Shown here in pieces: positions 1 to 7,030 of a stretch of DNA of 8,235 bases. The stretch lies in NCBI GenBank assembly GCA_039029935.1, contig JBCCFC010000604.1:1-8235 (forward strand). The letters are read 5' to 3'. The translations under genes were made by a program, and so were the position numbers. The stretch is from G039029935 sp039029935 (GTDB taxonomy: Bacteria; Chloroflexota; Anaerolineae; Caldilineales; Caldilineaceae). Below the pieces are notes generated by a model. It did not search any database, was not told the origin of the DNA, and worked only from the letters and a program-made list of their open reading frames with translations. The first letter of the stretch is position 1; each line of letters opens with the position of its first letter.

Positions 1-62
1 CGGCAGTCCGATGGATTGCCGCCGCCGAGGGCGATGAGGATCTCCGGCCTGACGTCCTGCGC
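1..62 (-). other. GC-rich edge segment, possible chimeric dehydrogenase fragment
   Basis: The first 60 bases are 70% GC, while the next 60 are far more AT-rich. Read on the - strand from base 62 to base 3, they give AQDVRPEILIALGGGNPSDC with no stop. This resembles the GGGS-type nucleotide-binding motif of iron-containing alcohol dehydrogenases, usually something like PDxIIALGGGSxxD. The + strand reading of the same bases is Pro/Arg-rich and does not look like the leucine-rich repeat expected before the fibronectin domain. The segment may be a foreign or chimeric end joined at about base 55-63. It is only 20 codons long, so chance is a real alternative. Confidence 0.3.
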
Positions 63-2247
63 CACTCAAAGTACAAATTTTGCCTATAATCGCATTGTCA
101 TCACAGACAATACCCTCGTTACATTTCTCACTCAAAAAGATAGAGACTGTGCAGATACACAAACAATTGCGCCAGTGGATGTGACGGTAACTATACTTTC
201 CGACAGCACCGTACAACTTAGTTGGACACCCATTGCCTTTAAAGATAAAGGTGGCTATTACGAGATTAACATGACTAACAAAGGCTCCTATACAACACAT
301 GGCACAACCCACACCAAGAGCGACAATGCTTATGTGATTACGGGGTTGGACGCGGGTACTACCTACACCTTTAGACTGCGTACCTATACACCACCACATG
401 ATAGAAATCCAAGTGGACTATGGAGTGATTATAGCAATCCTATCACAGCGAAAACATGGGTTGCCCCCAATCCACCAACCAATACACCCACATTTACGCA
501 TACCCCGATACGCCCCCTAACCAACACCCCGACCAATACACCTGTTCCACCAACCTCTACTTTGCCACCCATGCCAGTCAGTACGCCGACCAGTACGCCG
601 ACCTACGCACCCGTGCCACCAACACCAGCATCTACCAATACACCAGTTCCACCAACGACTACCTACACACCTGTACCGACTTATACAGCTATACCAACAG
701 CACCACTCTCCAGTGGTGCTGATGTTCATGAACCCAACGATGATTGTGCCAACGCCACCATCATCCAGCCAGACGGTGCTCCCCAACCCCACACCTTCCA
801 TGCGAGTGCTGACACGGACTGGACCCAATTCACTGTTTCCACCGCTGGCATATATCGCATTGAAGTCACGATTCCCGATAACTCCAGTGCCGATGTAGAC
901 CTCTACTACTACAAAGACTGTGGTACTTTTCACGAGGACCAGTTTGTGAACACCTTTGCGCCAGGTGCGCGCATTGATGTCGAAGCCGAGGCAGGACAGG
1001 GGTTCTTTGTCAAAGCCAAACAGTTTGATCCATTGATTTATGGCCCTGATGTCAGCTACAACCTGTCCATTCGCAAGATGCCAAGTGAAACCGACAACGA
1101 GGGCAATGTCATCATTCCCATCCCCGCCATTGTTGTAGCTGGTCGCTATCGCGGGGCAGACCCAGCACAGGATAATATCGACGCAACAGCACTTTATGCC
1201 TATGACCTCTTCAAGGCCAAGGGGCGAGAAGACAGTGAAATTTTCTTCTTAGCAACCACCGCCTCACTGGGGACTGACTCATCCAGCCCGATTGTGGATG
1301 GTGAAGCCACCGAACGCAACCTTGAATATGGCATCACCGAATGGGGCAAGGCACAGCTACAGCGCGAGCATGTTAGCCAGGTGTTGACACTTTATTTGGT
1401 CGATCATGGTGGTCCTGATTTGTTCTATCTCGACAATCTCAGCCAAGAGATATTGACCTCCAATGACCTCGATGCGTGGTTGAGTGAGTTGGAGGACGAG
1501 TTCCCCGGCCTGCTGGTCAATGTCATCATCGAAGCCTGTCAGGCTGGCAGTTTCATCAACCGCCAAGATGGATCAATCAGCAGTGAGGGGCGTGTCATCA
1601 TCACCTCCTCCAACGAGAACTACGATGCCTATGTTTCGCGCAATGGTGCAGCCTTTTCCGATGAATTCATCACCTTTTTGTGGGAGGATTACAGCCTCTT
1701 CTATAGTTTCCAAGCCAGCAGAAACAGTGTCCAACAACATCATCGCTATCAGCGGCCTTGGCTCGATGCCGATGGTGATGGTGAACCCAACGAAATCGAG
1801 GACTTTGCCATTGCCTCACTACGCAGCTTTGCCAACGCAGGTACACTCAGTAGTACATGGCCGCCCTACATCGCGGGTATCGACGTAATCACAACCAACG
1901 CCACTAGACAATTTCAGTTTCATGCCGATGTGCGTCACCAGTTTGGCAACGAGTCTATCCAATCGGTCTGGGGCGTGGTCTATCCACCCGATTATATCCA
2001 GCCGACAGGTGAGGCTGCGTATGAGGATGATGGCGAACTCAACGCCGAAAGCTTGGACATTATCGAGTTTGTGGCTGCTGATGGGGTGCAGGCCCTATAC
2101 ATCGGCGGTGATGATACGCACTTCACACAGATGGGCGTCTACCGCATCGTTGTCTACGCCCGTGACCGTCATGGTCTGCAAGCACGTCCGATGACAGTTG
2201 AGGTAGAGGTGGGGTATCGGGTATTTTTGCCGACGGTGAGCCGTTAA
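1..2247 (+). CDS. Secreted C13 (legumain-like) cysteine peptidase with FnIII and PPC domains, 5' partial
   Basis: The frame is open to the left edge, so the true start is outside. The first candidate start is TTG at 16, without a convincing ribosome binding site; residues are counted from it. Visible in order: a short remnant resembling the end of a leucine-rich repeat (about 14-48), a fibronectin III domain (about 50-147, with QLSW and a GLDAGTTY turn), a Pro/Thr linker (151-230), a PPC domain (about 235-354, with D266-x-D268-W269) and a C13-like peptidase (about 366-600). The peptidase has His464 in LVDHGGPD and Cys508 in IIEACQAGSF. That 44-residue spacing is close to the His/Cys dyad of legumain, and the downstream VIITSSNENYDAY stretch fits the family. 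A DxDxDG calcium-loop-like motif lies at 584-589. A beta-rich C-terminal region ends in VFLPTVSR. Inferred role: an extracellular or surface protease, perhaps with Asn/Asp preference. No signal peptide is visible because the N-terminus is missing. Confidence 0.85.
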   Translation, partial: RQSDGLPPPRAMRISGLTSCATQSTNFAYNRIVITDNTLVTFLTQKDRDCADTQTIAPVDVTVTILSDSTVQLSWTPIAFKDKGGYYEINMTNKGSYTTHGTTHTKSDNAYVITGLDAGTTYTFRLRTYTPPHDRNPSGLWSDYSNPITAKTWVAPNPPTNTPTFTHTPIRPLTNTPTNTPVPPTSTLPPMPVSTPTSTPTYAPVPPTPASTNTPVPPTTTYTPVPTYTAIPTAPLSSGADVHEPNDDCANATIIQPDGAPQPHTFHASADTDWTQFTVSTAGIYRIEVTIPDNSSADVDLYYYKDCGTFHEDQFVNTFAPGARIDVEAEAGQGFFVKAKQFDPLIYGPDVSYNLSIRKMPSETDNEGNVIIPIPAIVVAGRYRGADPAQDNIDATALYAYDLFKAKGREDSEIFFLATTASLGTDSSSPIVDGEATERNLEYGITEWGKAQLQREHVSQVLTLYLVDHGGPDLFYLDNLSQEILTSNDLDAWLSELEDEFPGLLVNVIIEACQAGSFINRQDGSISSEGRVIITSSNENYDAYVSRNGAAFSDEFITFLWEDYSLFYSFQASRNSVQQHHRYQRPWLDADGDGEPNEIEDFAIASLRSFANAGTLSSTWPPYIAGIDVITTNATRQFQFHADVRHQFGNESIQSVWGVVYPPDYIQPTGEAAYEDDGELNAESLDIIEFVAADGVQALYIGGDDTHFTQMGVYRIVVYARDRHGLQARPMTVEVEVGYRVFLPTVSR
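466..705 (+). repeat. Pro/Thr-rich linker coding repeat (PPC side of the C13 peptidase)
   Basis: This low-complexity coding DNA is built from imperfect repeats of units such as ACCAATACACC and CCACCAAC, plus an exact 12-base tandem repeat at 579-590 and 591-602. It encodes about 80 residues dominated by Thr and Pro (TNTPVPPTST-like units). It separates the fibronectin III domain from the PPC domain and is probably an extended, possibly glycosylated extracellular spacer. Such tracts vary in length by slippage and can be misassembled. Confidence 0.85.
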
Positions 2248-2270
2248 GCGGTGGCGCATTTTCAACGCTG

Positions 2271-2311
2271 GGATGGCCTGAAAACACCGATAACACCATT
2301 TCATGCCATCC
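2271..2311 (+). terminator. Imperfect hairpin after the C13 peptidase gene
   Basis: Bases 2271-2283 pair with 2299-2311 in 12 of 13 positions around a 15-base loop, starting 23 bases after the stop codon. No T-run follows, so it is not a classical intrinsic terminator. It could protect the transcript's 3' end or mark a weak termination point. The call rests only on position and pairing. Confidence 0.3.
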
Positions 2312-2484
2312 TCCGTCATTTGACCTACAACAACTGGCGCATTTTGCTGCATCCTCTTTGCGGATTCTTTACAAATTTGAAATTCATGCACGAAAAAATT
2401 TGTCCATGCGCATTAGCTAGAGCAGGATATGATTGTGTTCACAAAAACACGAAGTTAGAACTCTTTCGCAATTACACGAACAAT

Positions 2485-2490
2485 AAAGGA
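2485..2490 (+). promoter_or_regulatory. Ribosome binding site of the C25 peptidase gene
   Basis: AAAGGA lies 7 bases upstream of the ATG at 2498. This supports that start, as does the signal peptide that begins directly from it. Confidence 0.6.
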
Positions 2491-2497
2491 ACGTGCA

Positions 2498-5400
2498 ATG
2501 AAATCGATTCAGTTTTTTACAAGAAAGCAACAGCAAACGACGCATTACCCCATTGTGGGCGTCTTTTTGTTGATTACCTTGGCACTGTTGGCCGTGCCAG
2601 GGGTTTCCCTTTTGGGGCTGACCCAAACTCCAGCAGCGAGTGCCGCAGCAGTGGCATCTCAGCCTGATAGCCCGTTGCAAAACCTCCCAGACTTAACCAT
2701 CGACATCATCACTGTGGACCCTGCTGAACCCAGCGCGGGTAGCGAAGCCGATGTGACCGTGATTGTGCGCAATCAGGGTGATGTGCCATCGGGTGGCTTC
2801 CGGCTCCATCTCTATATCGAATCACCCGATGATCCACCATCGGCCACGACCCAACACACCGCTCAGACCTTTAACGGGTTGGGGTTGCAGGCGGGTGATG
2901 TCTTTGAATTCACACGCACGGGGCATGTCTTCAACAGCAACAGTCCGGTCATCTATGCATGGGTAGACCGTGATGAAGAGGTGGCAGAATCGGACGAAAC
3001 CAACAATCTCTATCGTCTACATATCAACCCACCGACCGAGCCACCCGTTGAAGGGAATCCTGATGACTATGAGGTCGATGACACTTGTGACGCGTCCAGC
3101 CTTTTAGAAGTCAATGGGGCGGCGCAGATGCACAATCTCTATAAAGCACCCGGTGAAGATGGCGATACGGACTGGGTACAGATTAATGTTGTCAGCGGTG
3201 TTCGCTACACGGCCATTGCGGATGCAGTTGAGGGTACTGGTGATGATGCCGACCTCTTTATTGAGCTTCACCCGACCTGCCAGACACCACCCAGTTTTGG
3301 CAGCGGTGCAGAAATTTCGTTCACGGCCTATGAAACGGGTGTCTATTACCTCATGGTTGGTCATAACCTGCCGGATTACGGCCCCAACACGGATTACTTA
3401 TTGTCTGTGACAGCCGAGTTTAGTTGTGACAATCACTATGAACCCAACAACATCTGTCAACAGTCAAATAGCATGATCCTCAACGGCGACTTCCAAGAGT
3501 ATGATTTTTGTGAAGCTGGCGATGTGGACTGGATGCACTTTGACGCGGTTGCGGGTGCTGAGTATGAAGTCAACATGAACAATTTGGGGGCTGACGCCGA
3601 CGCCGTAATTGAACTCTTTGATAGCTGTGAAGCCGTCGATTTGGGTACAACAGCTCTCGCTGGCTCGCAAGTGCGTTTCCCTGCTCGCAAGACAGGTCCC
3701 GTCTATCTACGTCTCTTTAATGACAATGGGCTTCACGGGGAGAACACCACCTATAATGTGCAAGTCAATCAATTGAGCGATGGCTGTACCGAAGATGAAT
3801 TTGAAGAAGATGACAGCAGTGCCACCGCCAAGTTCTGGGACATCAACGTAAACGGTGCGACACGAACGCACAATGTCTGTCCCGCCTACGACTTTGATTG
3901 GGTCGAGGTACAGGCCAACGAAGGTCAGATGTATCTCATTGAGACAGTTGACTTGGGCGACGTGGCCGATCCGGTGGTCTGTCTTTATGACAGCGATGAA
4001 GTGTTGCTCATGTGTGATACCGACAGCGGCGCAGGAAATGCTGCGCAGGTTTCATGGCAAGCACCTGCCAGTGGAACGTACTATCTGAGTGTTCATGATG
4101 AAGATTTTGGTGTTGCGGGTGCAGGAACCGAGTATACACTCAAAGTGAGCAGCGATTCTTGTAGCGGCACACCCTTTGAGCCAAACGATAGCTTGGAGGG
4201 GGCCAATGACATTGGTCTCAACGCGGCACAGTATCACACCTTCTGTAAAAACAGCGATGAAGATTGGATGGGCTTTGAGGCTCAGTCTGGAACCTATTAC
4301 ATCACTGCCGACCCGAATAGCTATGAAGTAGACCCTGTGATTCAGTTCTACAATAGTGATGGCGAGTTGCTGGCGAGCAACAATGATCATGGGCGCGGCT
4401 TTGGCTGTCGTATAGAGTACACCATCGAGCCAGGCGAAGAGGGTCGCTACTATATCAAAGCCTATAGCCATGACCCAGCCAAATTTGGTGAGAATGCGGG
4501 TTATGAGGTGTTGATCGGTTACACCGAAGTCGATCAACCAACGCCAACGCCTGAACCAACGGCTACTCCGTACCCAACGCCAACACCAACACCCACCTAT
4601 GAGCCGCCAGCCCCCAGCGAGGTCCGCTCACTGATTTTGGTCAACCGTAACAGTTTTGCAGAGGGCAATGATGCAGGTGAGGTTGACACCATGATGGGCA
4701 AGCTGAATGAGCTGGCAACACATGAGGCGGTTGACGGACATGTCATCCAACTCCAGAACAACGCGGATGTGCAAGATGCCTATCAAGGCTGGGCCAACAA
4801 CCCAACCAGCGTTGCCCATGCCAACCAAGTTGCCGATGCCATTCGTCGGGTGATTATGAACTATCTGGAGGAGCAGGCTGGCATTGAATATGTGGTGCTC
4901 GTGGGTAGCGATATGGAACTGCCATTCCATCGCATCAAAGACCCGACAACACGCCAACGCTTTGACTTTACCGAGAGTTTCTACAAAGCATTGGACGAAG
5001 AGCATCCGATTGGCGCAGCACTGGCCGCTGACTATATCCTGACCGATGACTTCTACATCGACCGCATCCCTGGCAGCTTTTACGTCCCCAACGAAGACCT
5101 TGCCATTGGTCGCTTGGTCGAAAGCCCTGCGGATATTATCGGCACGATTGACTACTTCTTAGGCGAATCCGTCACAACCGTCGAGAGTGTGCTGGTCACG
5201 GGCTACGACTTTGTGCAGGATGCCGCACACAACATGTGTACACAGTGGACCAACCAGTCGTCATTGCTTGATGTCAACTGTGAGTTGATTGGTTCCGATT
5301 GGGATGGGAATGACCTGCGTGACATCCAGCAGAATATGACCTATGATTTGCAGATTCTCAACGGCCACGCCCGCCACGATTGGGAGGGTACACCGAACTT

Positions 5401-6790
5401 GCAAGATGTTTCGAGCTTTGAAATTGCCGAAGGTTTGTCGGATATTGCAGGCGGTCTGCTCTACACGCTGGGCTGTCATGGTGGATTGAATGTGCCTTAT
5501 GAGGACGCACGTGAGCATGATCTGGTGGAAGCCTTTGCGGGTCGTGGCGTGTCCTATGTCGGCAACACGGGCTACGGCTGGGGTCATCGCTATAGCACCG
5601 CCTTCTCCGAGGAGTTGATGGAACGCTATACCGAGGAACTGCGCAAGGGTAGTGAGACAACCTTGGCTCGTGCCTTGGTCGCCGCCAAGAACAGCTATGT
5701 CCTCAATCAGGGCATCATGAATGGCTATGACGAGAAGGTCATCCAGCAGGTCATCTTCTACGGATTGCCTATGCAGGGTATCGAGATTCTCAACGATTCG
5801 TTTGGTGCGCTGGACGACAATGTGGAAGAGTTCCCATCAGTCGGTTTCTCGTTGGGACCAAACTTGGTGCGGGCAGCGAGTACACGGGCAGGTCAACAGA
5901 GTGATGTGAGCAGCGCAGGCTTTAACATCCAACGCCAAGGTGATGAACCACTGGCCTTGTCCGAGCCAACCAGTGCAGGCAATGAGGGTGCGTTCTACAC
6001 GTTGGATGAGCATGTCGAGACCGTTGCGGGGCAGCCTATCATGCCATTGCACTTTAGCGGTGACATCAACGACAGTAGCTCAACATCCTTTGCACGCTCG
6101 GCGGTCATCCGGGGTGGCACATATAATACACAGGCCAACTACGATGCCGTCATCGCCTCACCATACAACGAGTATACCGAGGAAAGTTATGAGGAGTTGG
6201 ATGCCGATGTCACAGCGGGTTGGTATCCAAGCATGATGACCGTTCTGCGCACCCATGCAGGCAGCGCCAACCTCATCTCGCAGTTTGGTCAATACCATGC
6301 CCAGACACAGGTACTGCGTCTCTTTGAGGATTTGCAGGGTGAAGTCTACTATAGCAGCAGCCCAGACTTCCTCGAACCAACCCTACAGTTGGTCAGCGGT
6401 GTCTATGACGCAGAGAGTGGCACAACACAGATCAAGGTCGGTGTAGATGATGCGTCGGGGATTGTGGATGTCTTTGTTGGCTGGTTTGAAGAGAGCAACA
6501 GCAGCAGCGGCACAATCAACACACAACGCCTCACCCAAGATGGCAACTCCATCCGCTGGACAGGCGAGATCAACAGCCAAGCCACGCAAGGCTTCTTTAT
6601 CCAGGCCGTTGATGGCGCAGGCAATGTGTTGGCTGCCACCAATGATGGACACTACTATCAGTCAACGGTTGCCGCATCAACGACAGTGACGACAGACCCA
6701 TCGCCTGATCAAGATACACCACTGGATACGCCGACTCAACCAGGTCAAACAACAGACTTGACTGTCTATCTGCCGATTATCACCCGATAA
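2498..6790 (+). CDS. Secreted gingipain-like C25 cysteine peptidase with CARDB and four PPC domains
   Basis: Complete 1430-residue protein. Residues 1-53 look like a long signal peptide: basic start, hydrophobic core about 17-41, and an Ala-rich cleavage area near 49-53. Then follow a CARDB-like domain (63-178, starting LPDLTI and ending DETNN), four PPC domains (about 189-307, 310-426, 428-552, 553-679; D-x-D-W tryptophans at 226, 345, 468, 590), a Pro/Thr linker (680-707) and a C25-like peptidase (about 708-1096). Probable catalytic residues are His957 (LNGHARHDW) and Cys993 (TLGCHGG). Their 36-residue spacing is close to the His/Cys spacing of gingipain R. A conserved-looking region (about 1100-1290) and an Ig-like domain (about 1294-1392) follow, ending in a Thr/Pro tail and VYLPIITR. 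Inferred role: exported surface or extracellular protease, with PPC and CARDB domains for folding, binding or anchoring. Substrate is unknown. It lies 250 bases after the C13 peptidase gene, so co-transcription is possible but unproven. Confidence 0.92.
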   Translation: MKSIQFFTRKQQQTTHYPIVGVFLLITLALLAVPGVSLLGLTQTPAASAAAVASQPDSPLQNLPDLTIDIITVDPAEPSAGSEADVTVIVRNQGDVPSGGFRLHLYIESPDDPPSATTQHTAQTFNGLGLQAGDVFEFTRTGHVFNSNSPVIYAWVDRDEEVAESDETNNLYRLHINPPTEPPVEGNPDDYEVDDTCDASSLLEVNGAAQMHNLYKAPGEDGDTDWVQINVVSGVRYTAIADAVEGTGDDADLFIELHPTCQTPPSFGSGAEISFTAYETGVYYLMVGHNLPDYGPNTDYLLSVTAEFSCDNHYEPNNICQQSNSMILNGDFQEYDFCEAGDVDWMHFDAVAGAEYEVNMNNLGADADAVIELFDSCEAVDLGTTALAGSQVRFPARKTGPVYLRLFNDNGLHGENTTYNVQVNQLSDGCTEDEFEEDDSSATAKFWDINVNGATRTHNVCPAYDFDWVEVQANEGQMYLIETVDLGDVADPVVCLYDSDEVLLMCDTDSGAGNAAQVSWQAPASGTYYLSVHDEDFGVAGAGTEYTLKVSSDSCSGTPFEPNDSLEGANDIGLNAAQYHTFCKNSDEDWMGFEAQSGTYYITADPNSYEVDPVIQFYNSDGELLASNNDHGRGFGCRIEYTIEPGEEGRYYIKAYSHDPAKFGENAGYEVLIGYTEVDQPTPTPEPTATPYPTPTPTPTYEPPAPSEVRSLILVNRNSFAEGNDAGEVDTMMGKLNELATHEAVDGHVIQLQNNADVQDAYQGWANNPTSVAHANQVADAIRRVIMNYLEEQAGIEYVVLVGSDMELPFHRIKDPTTRQRFDFTESFYKALDEEHPIGAALAADYILTDDFYIDRIPGSFYVPNEDLAIGRLVESPADIIGTIDYFLGESVTTVESVLVTGYDFVQDAAHNMCTQWTNQSSLLDVNCELIGSDWDGNDLRDIQQNMTYDLQILNGHARHDWEGTPNLQDVSSFEIAEGLSDIAGGLLYTLGCHGGLNVPYEDAREHDLVEAFAGRGVSYVGNTGYGWGHRYSTAFSEELMERYTEELRKGSETTLARALVAAKNSYVLNQGIMNGYDEKVIQQVIFYGLPMQGIEILNDSFGALDDNVEEFPSVGFSLGPNLVRAASTRAGQQSDVSSAGFNIQRQGDEPLALSEPTSAGNEGAFYTLDEHVETVAGQPIMPLHFSGDINDSSSTSFARSAVIRGGTYNTQANYDAVIASPYNEYTEESYEELDADVTAGWYPSMMTVLRTHAGSANLISQFGQYHAQTQVLRLFEDLQGEVYYSSSPDFLEPTLQLVSGVYDAESGTTQIKVGVDDASGIVDVFVGWFEESNSSSGTINTQRLTQDGNSIRWTGEINSQATQGFFIQAVDGAGNVLAATNDGHYYQSTVAASTTVTTDPSPDQDTPLDTPTQPGQTTDLTVYLPIITR
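3062..4534 (+). repeat. Four tandem PPC domain repeats within the C25 peptidase
   Basis: Four diverged copies of about 120 residues lie in tandem. Their D-x-D-W tryptophans are 119, 123 and 122 residues apart. Copies 2 and 4 open with an EPN-type motif (HYEPNN, FEPND), while copies 1 and 3 have acidic variants (YEVDD, FEEDD). All carry cysteines near the opening motif, and all end in a Y(L/Y)xxV-like strand. The fifth copy of the window is in the C13 peptidase. The copies differ strongly at DNA level, so the expansion is old rather than a recent duplication. Confidence 0.8.
4535..4618 (+). repeat. Pro/Thr linker before the C25 catalytic domain
   Basis: A short tract of CCAACGCCAAC-like units encodes about 28 residues rich in Pro and Thr (PTPTPEPTATPYPTPTP). 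It joins the PPC array to the catalytic domain. Its composition matches the longer linker of the upstream peptidase, though there it precedes a PPC domain. Confidence 0.8.
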
Positions 6791-6817
6791 AGCCGTAACA
6801 CTTCCTCCTGATTTGTC

Positions 6818-6880
6818 GGTCAACGCTATCAACGTGATTGTCTGGAAATAACCAGAATGGTCATGTTGGTAGCGTTGACC
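6818..6880 (+). terminator. Long stem-loop downstream of the C25 peptidase gene
   Basis: The 63 bases fold into about 28 base pairs with one bulged A (6856) and a six-base loop AAATAA (6846-6851 region). The outer 16 pairs are 6818-6833 with 6865-6880, and the apical stem is TCTGG with CCAGA. Every departure from perfect complementarity in the stem is a G-U pair when the + strand is read as RNA; on the - strand these would be A-C mismatches. This suggests the structure works in the + transcript, starting 27 bases after the stop. No T-run follows. It could be a terminator, a 3'-end stabiliser, a processing site or a small palindromic mobile element. Confidence 0.5.
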
Positions 6881-6922
6881 TGTGTAAATGAGTAGGTATT
6901 GATCGAAAAGCGAACGTGTGTT

Positions 6923-6951
6923 TTGTCTATCAATAACAGTTGTTGTATGAT
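6923..6951 (+). promoter_or_regulatory. Candidate sigma70-type promoter for the ATPase gene
   Basis: TTGTCT (6923-6928) and TATGAT (6946-6951) are 17 bases apart, in AT-rich DNA about 80 bases before the ATG at 7031. A second possibility overlaps it: TTGACA at 6954-6959 with AACAAT at 6976-6981, 16 bases apart. Either would give the ATPase its own transcript. The call is by consensus only. Confidence 0.35.
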
Positions 6952-6991
6952 AATTGACAAGTCATTGAGCGAATGAACAATCAGGGCAAGC

Positions 6992-7012
6992 GGGATGTAC
7001 CAGTGGTATCCC
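6992..7012. promoter_or_regulatory. Small imperfect palindrome before the ATPase gene
   Basis: GGGAT and ATCCC flank ACC-AGT-GGT with a two-base bulge, forming a compact dyad downstream of the promoter candidates and just before the ribosome binding site. It could be an operator or an RNA hairpin affecting translation. No known binding protein is recognised. Confidence 0.25.
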
Positions 7013-7018
7013 TAACAA

Positions 7019-7024
7019 TAAGGA
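7019..7024 (+). promoter_or_regulatory. Ribosome binding site of the ATPase gene
   Basis: TAAGGA lies 6 bases before the ATG at 7031. It supports that start, together with the family-typical N-terminus (MRDFNIFGPVYP) that follows. Confidence 0.6.
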
Positions 7025-7030
7025 ATTATC

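Noticed and set aside
466..705. Possible CRISPR-like or tandem repeat array
   Set aside because: The repeats are short, degenerate and in frame with a Pro/Thr linker; there are no regular unique spacers.
456..933. Open frames on both strands over the Pro/Thr linker and PPC part of the first gene
   Set aside because: They are by-products of the repeated ACC/CCA codons. Their products are low-complexity (Cys/Trp/Gly- or Tyr/Thr-rich) with no start signals, while the + frame encodes recognisable domains.
2095..2391. A 98-codon - strand frame over the end of the first gene and the spacer
   Set aside because: Mostly antisense to a well-supported coding region; no start signal or recognisable motif.
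2400..2433. Possible promoter before the C25 gene (TTGTCC at 2400-2405 and TATGAT at 2428-2433)
   Set aside because: The spacing is 22 bases, too long for a sigma70-type promoter, and no better -35 lies at the proper distance.
2251..2667. A 138-codon + frame across the spacer and the start of the C25 gene
   Set aside because: It overlaps the signal peptide region of the clearly real C25 gene in another frame, has no good ribosome binding site, and has no recognisable protein character.
4052..4537. A 161-codon - strand frame inside the PPC array
   Set aside because: Antisense shadow of the PPC-coding frame; the residue mix does not suggest a protein family.
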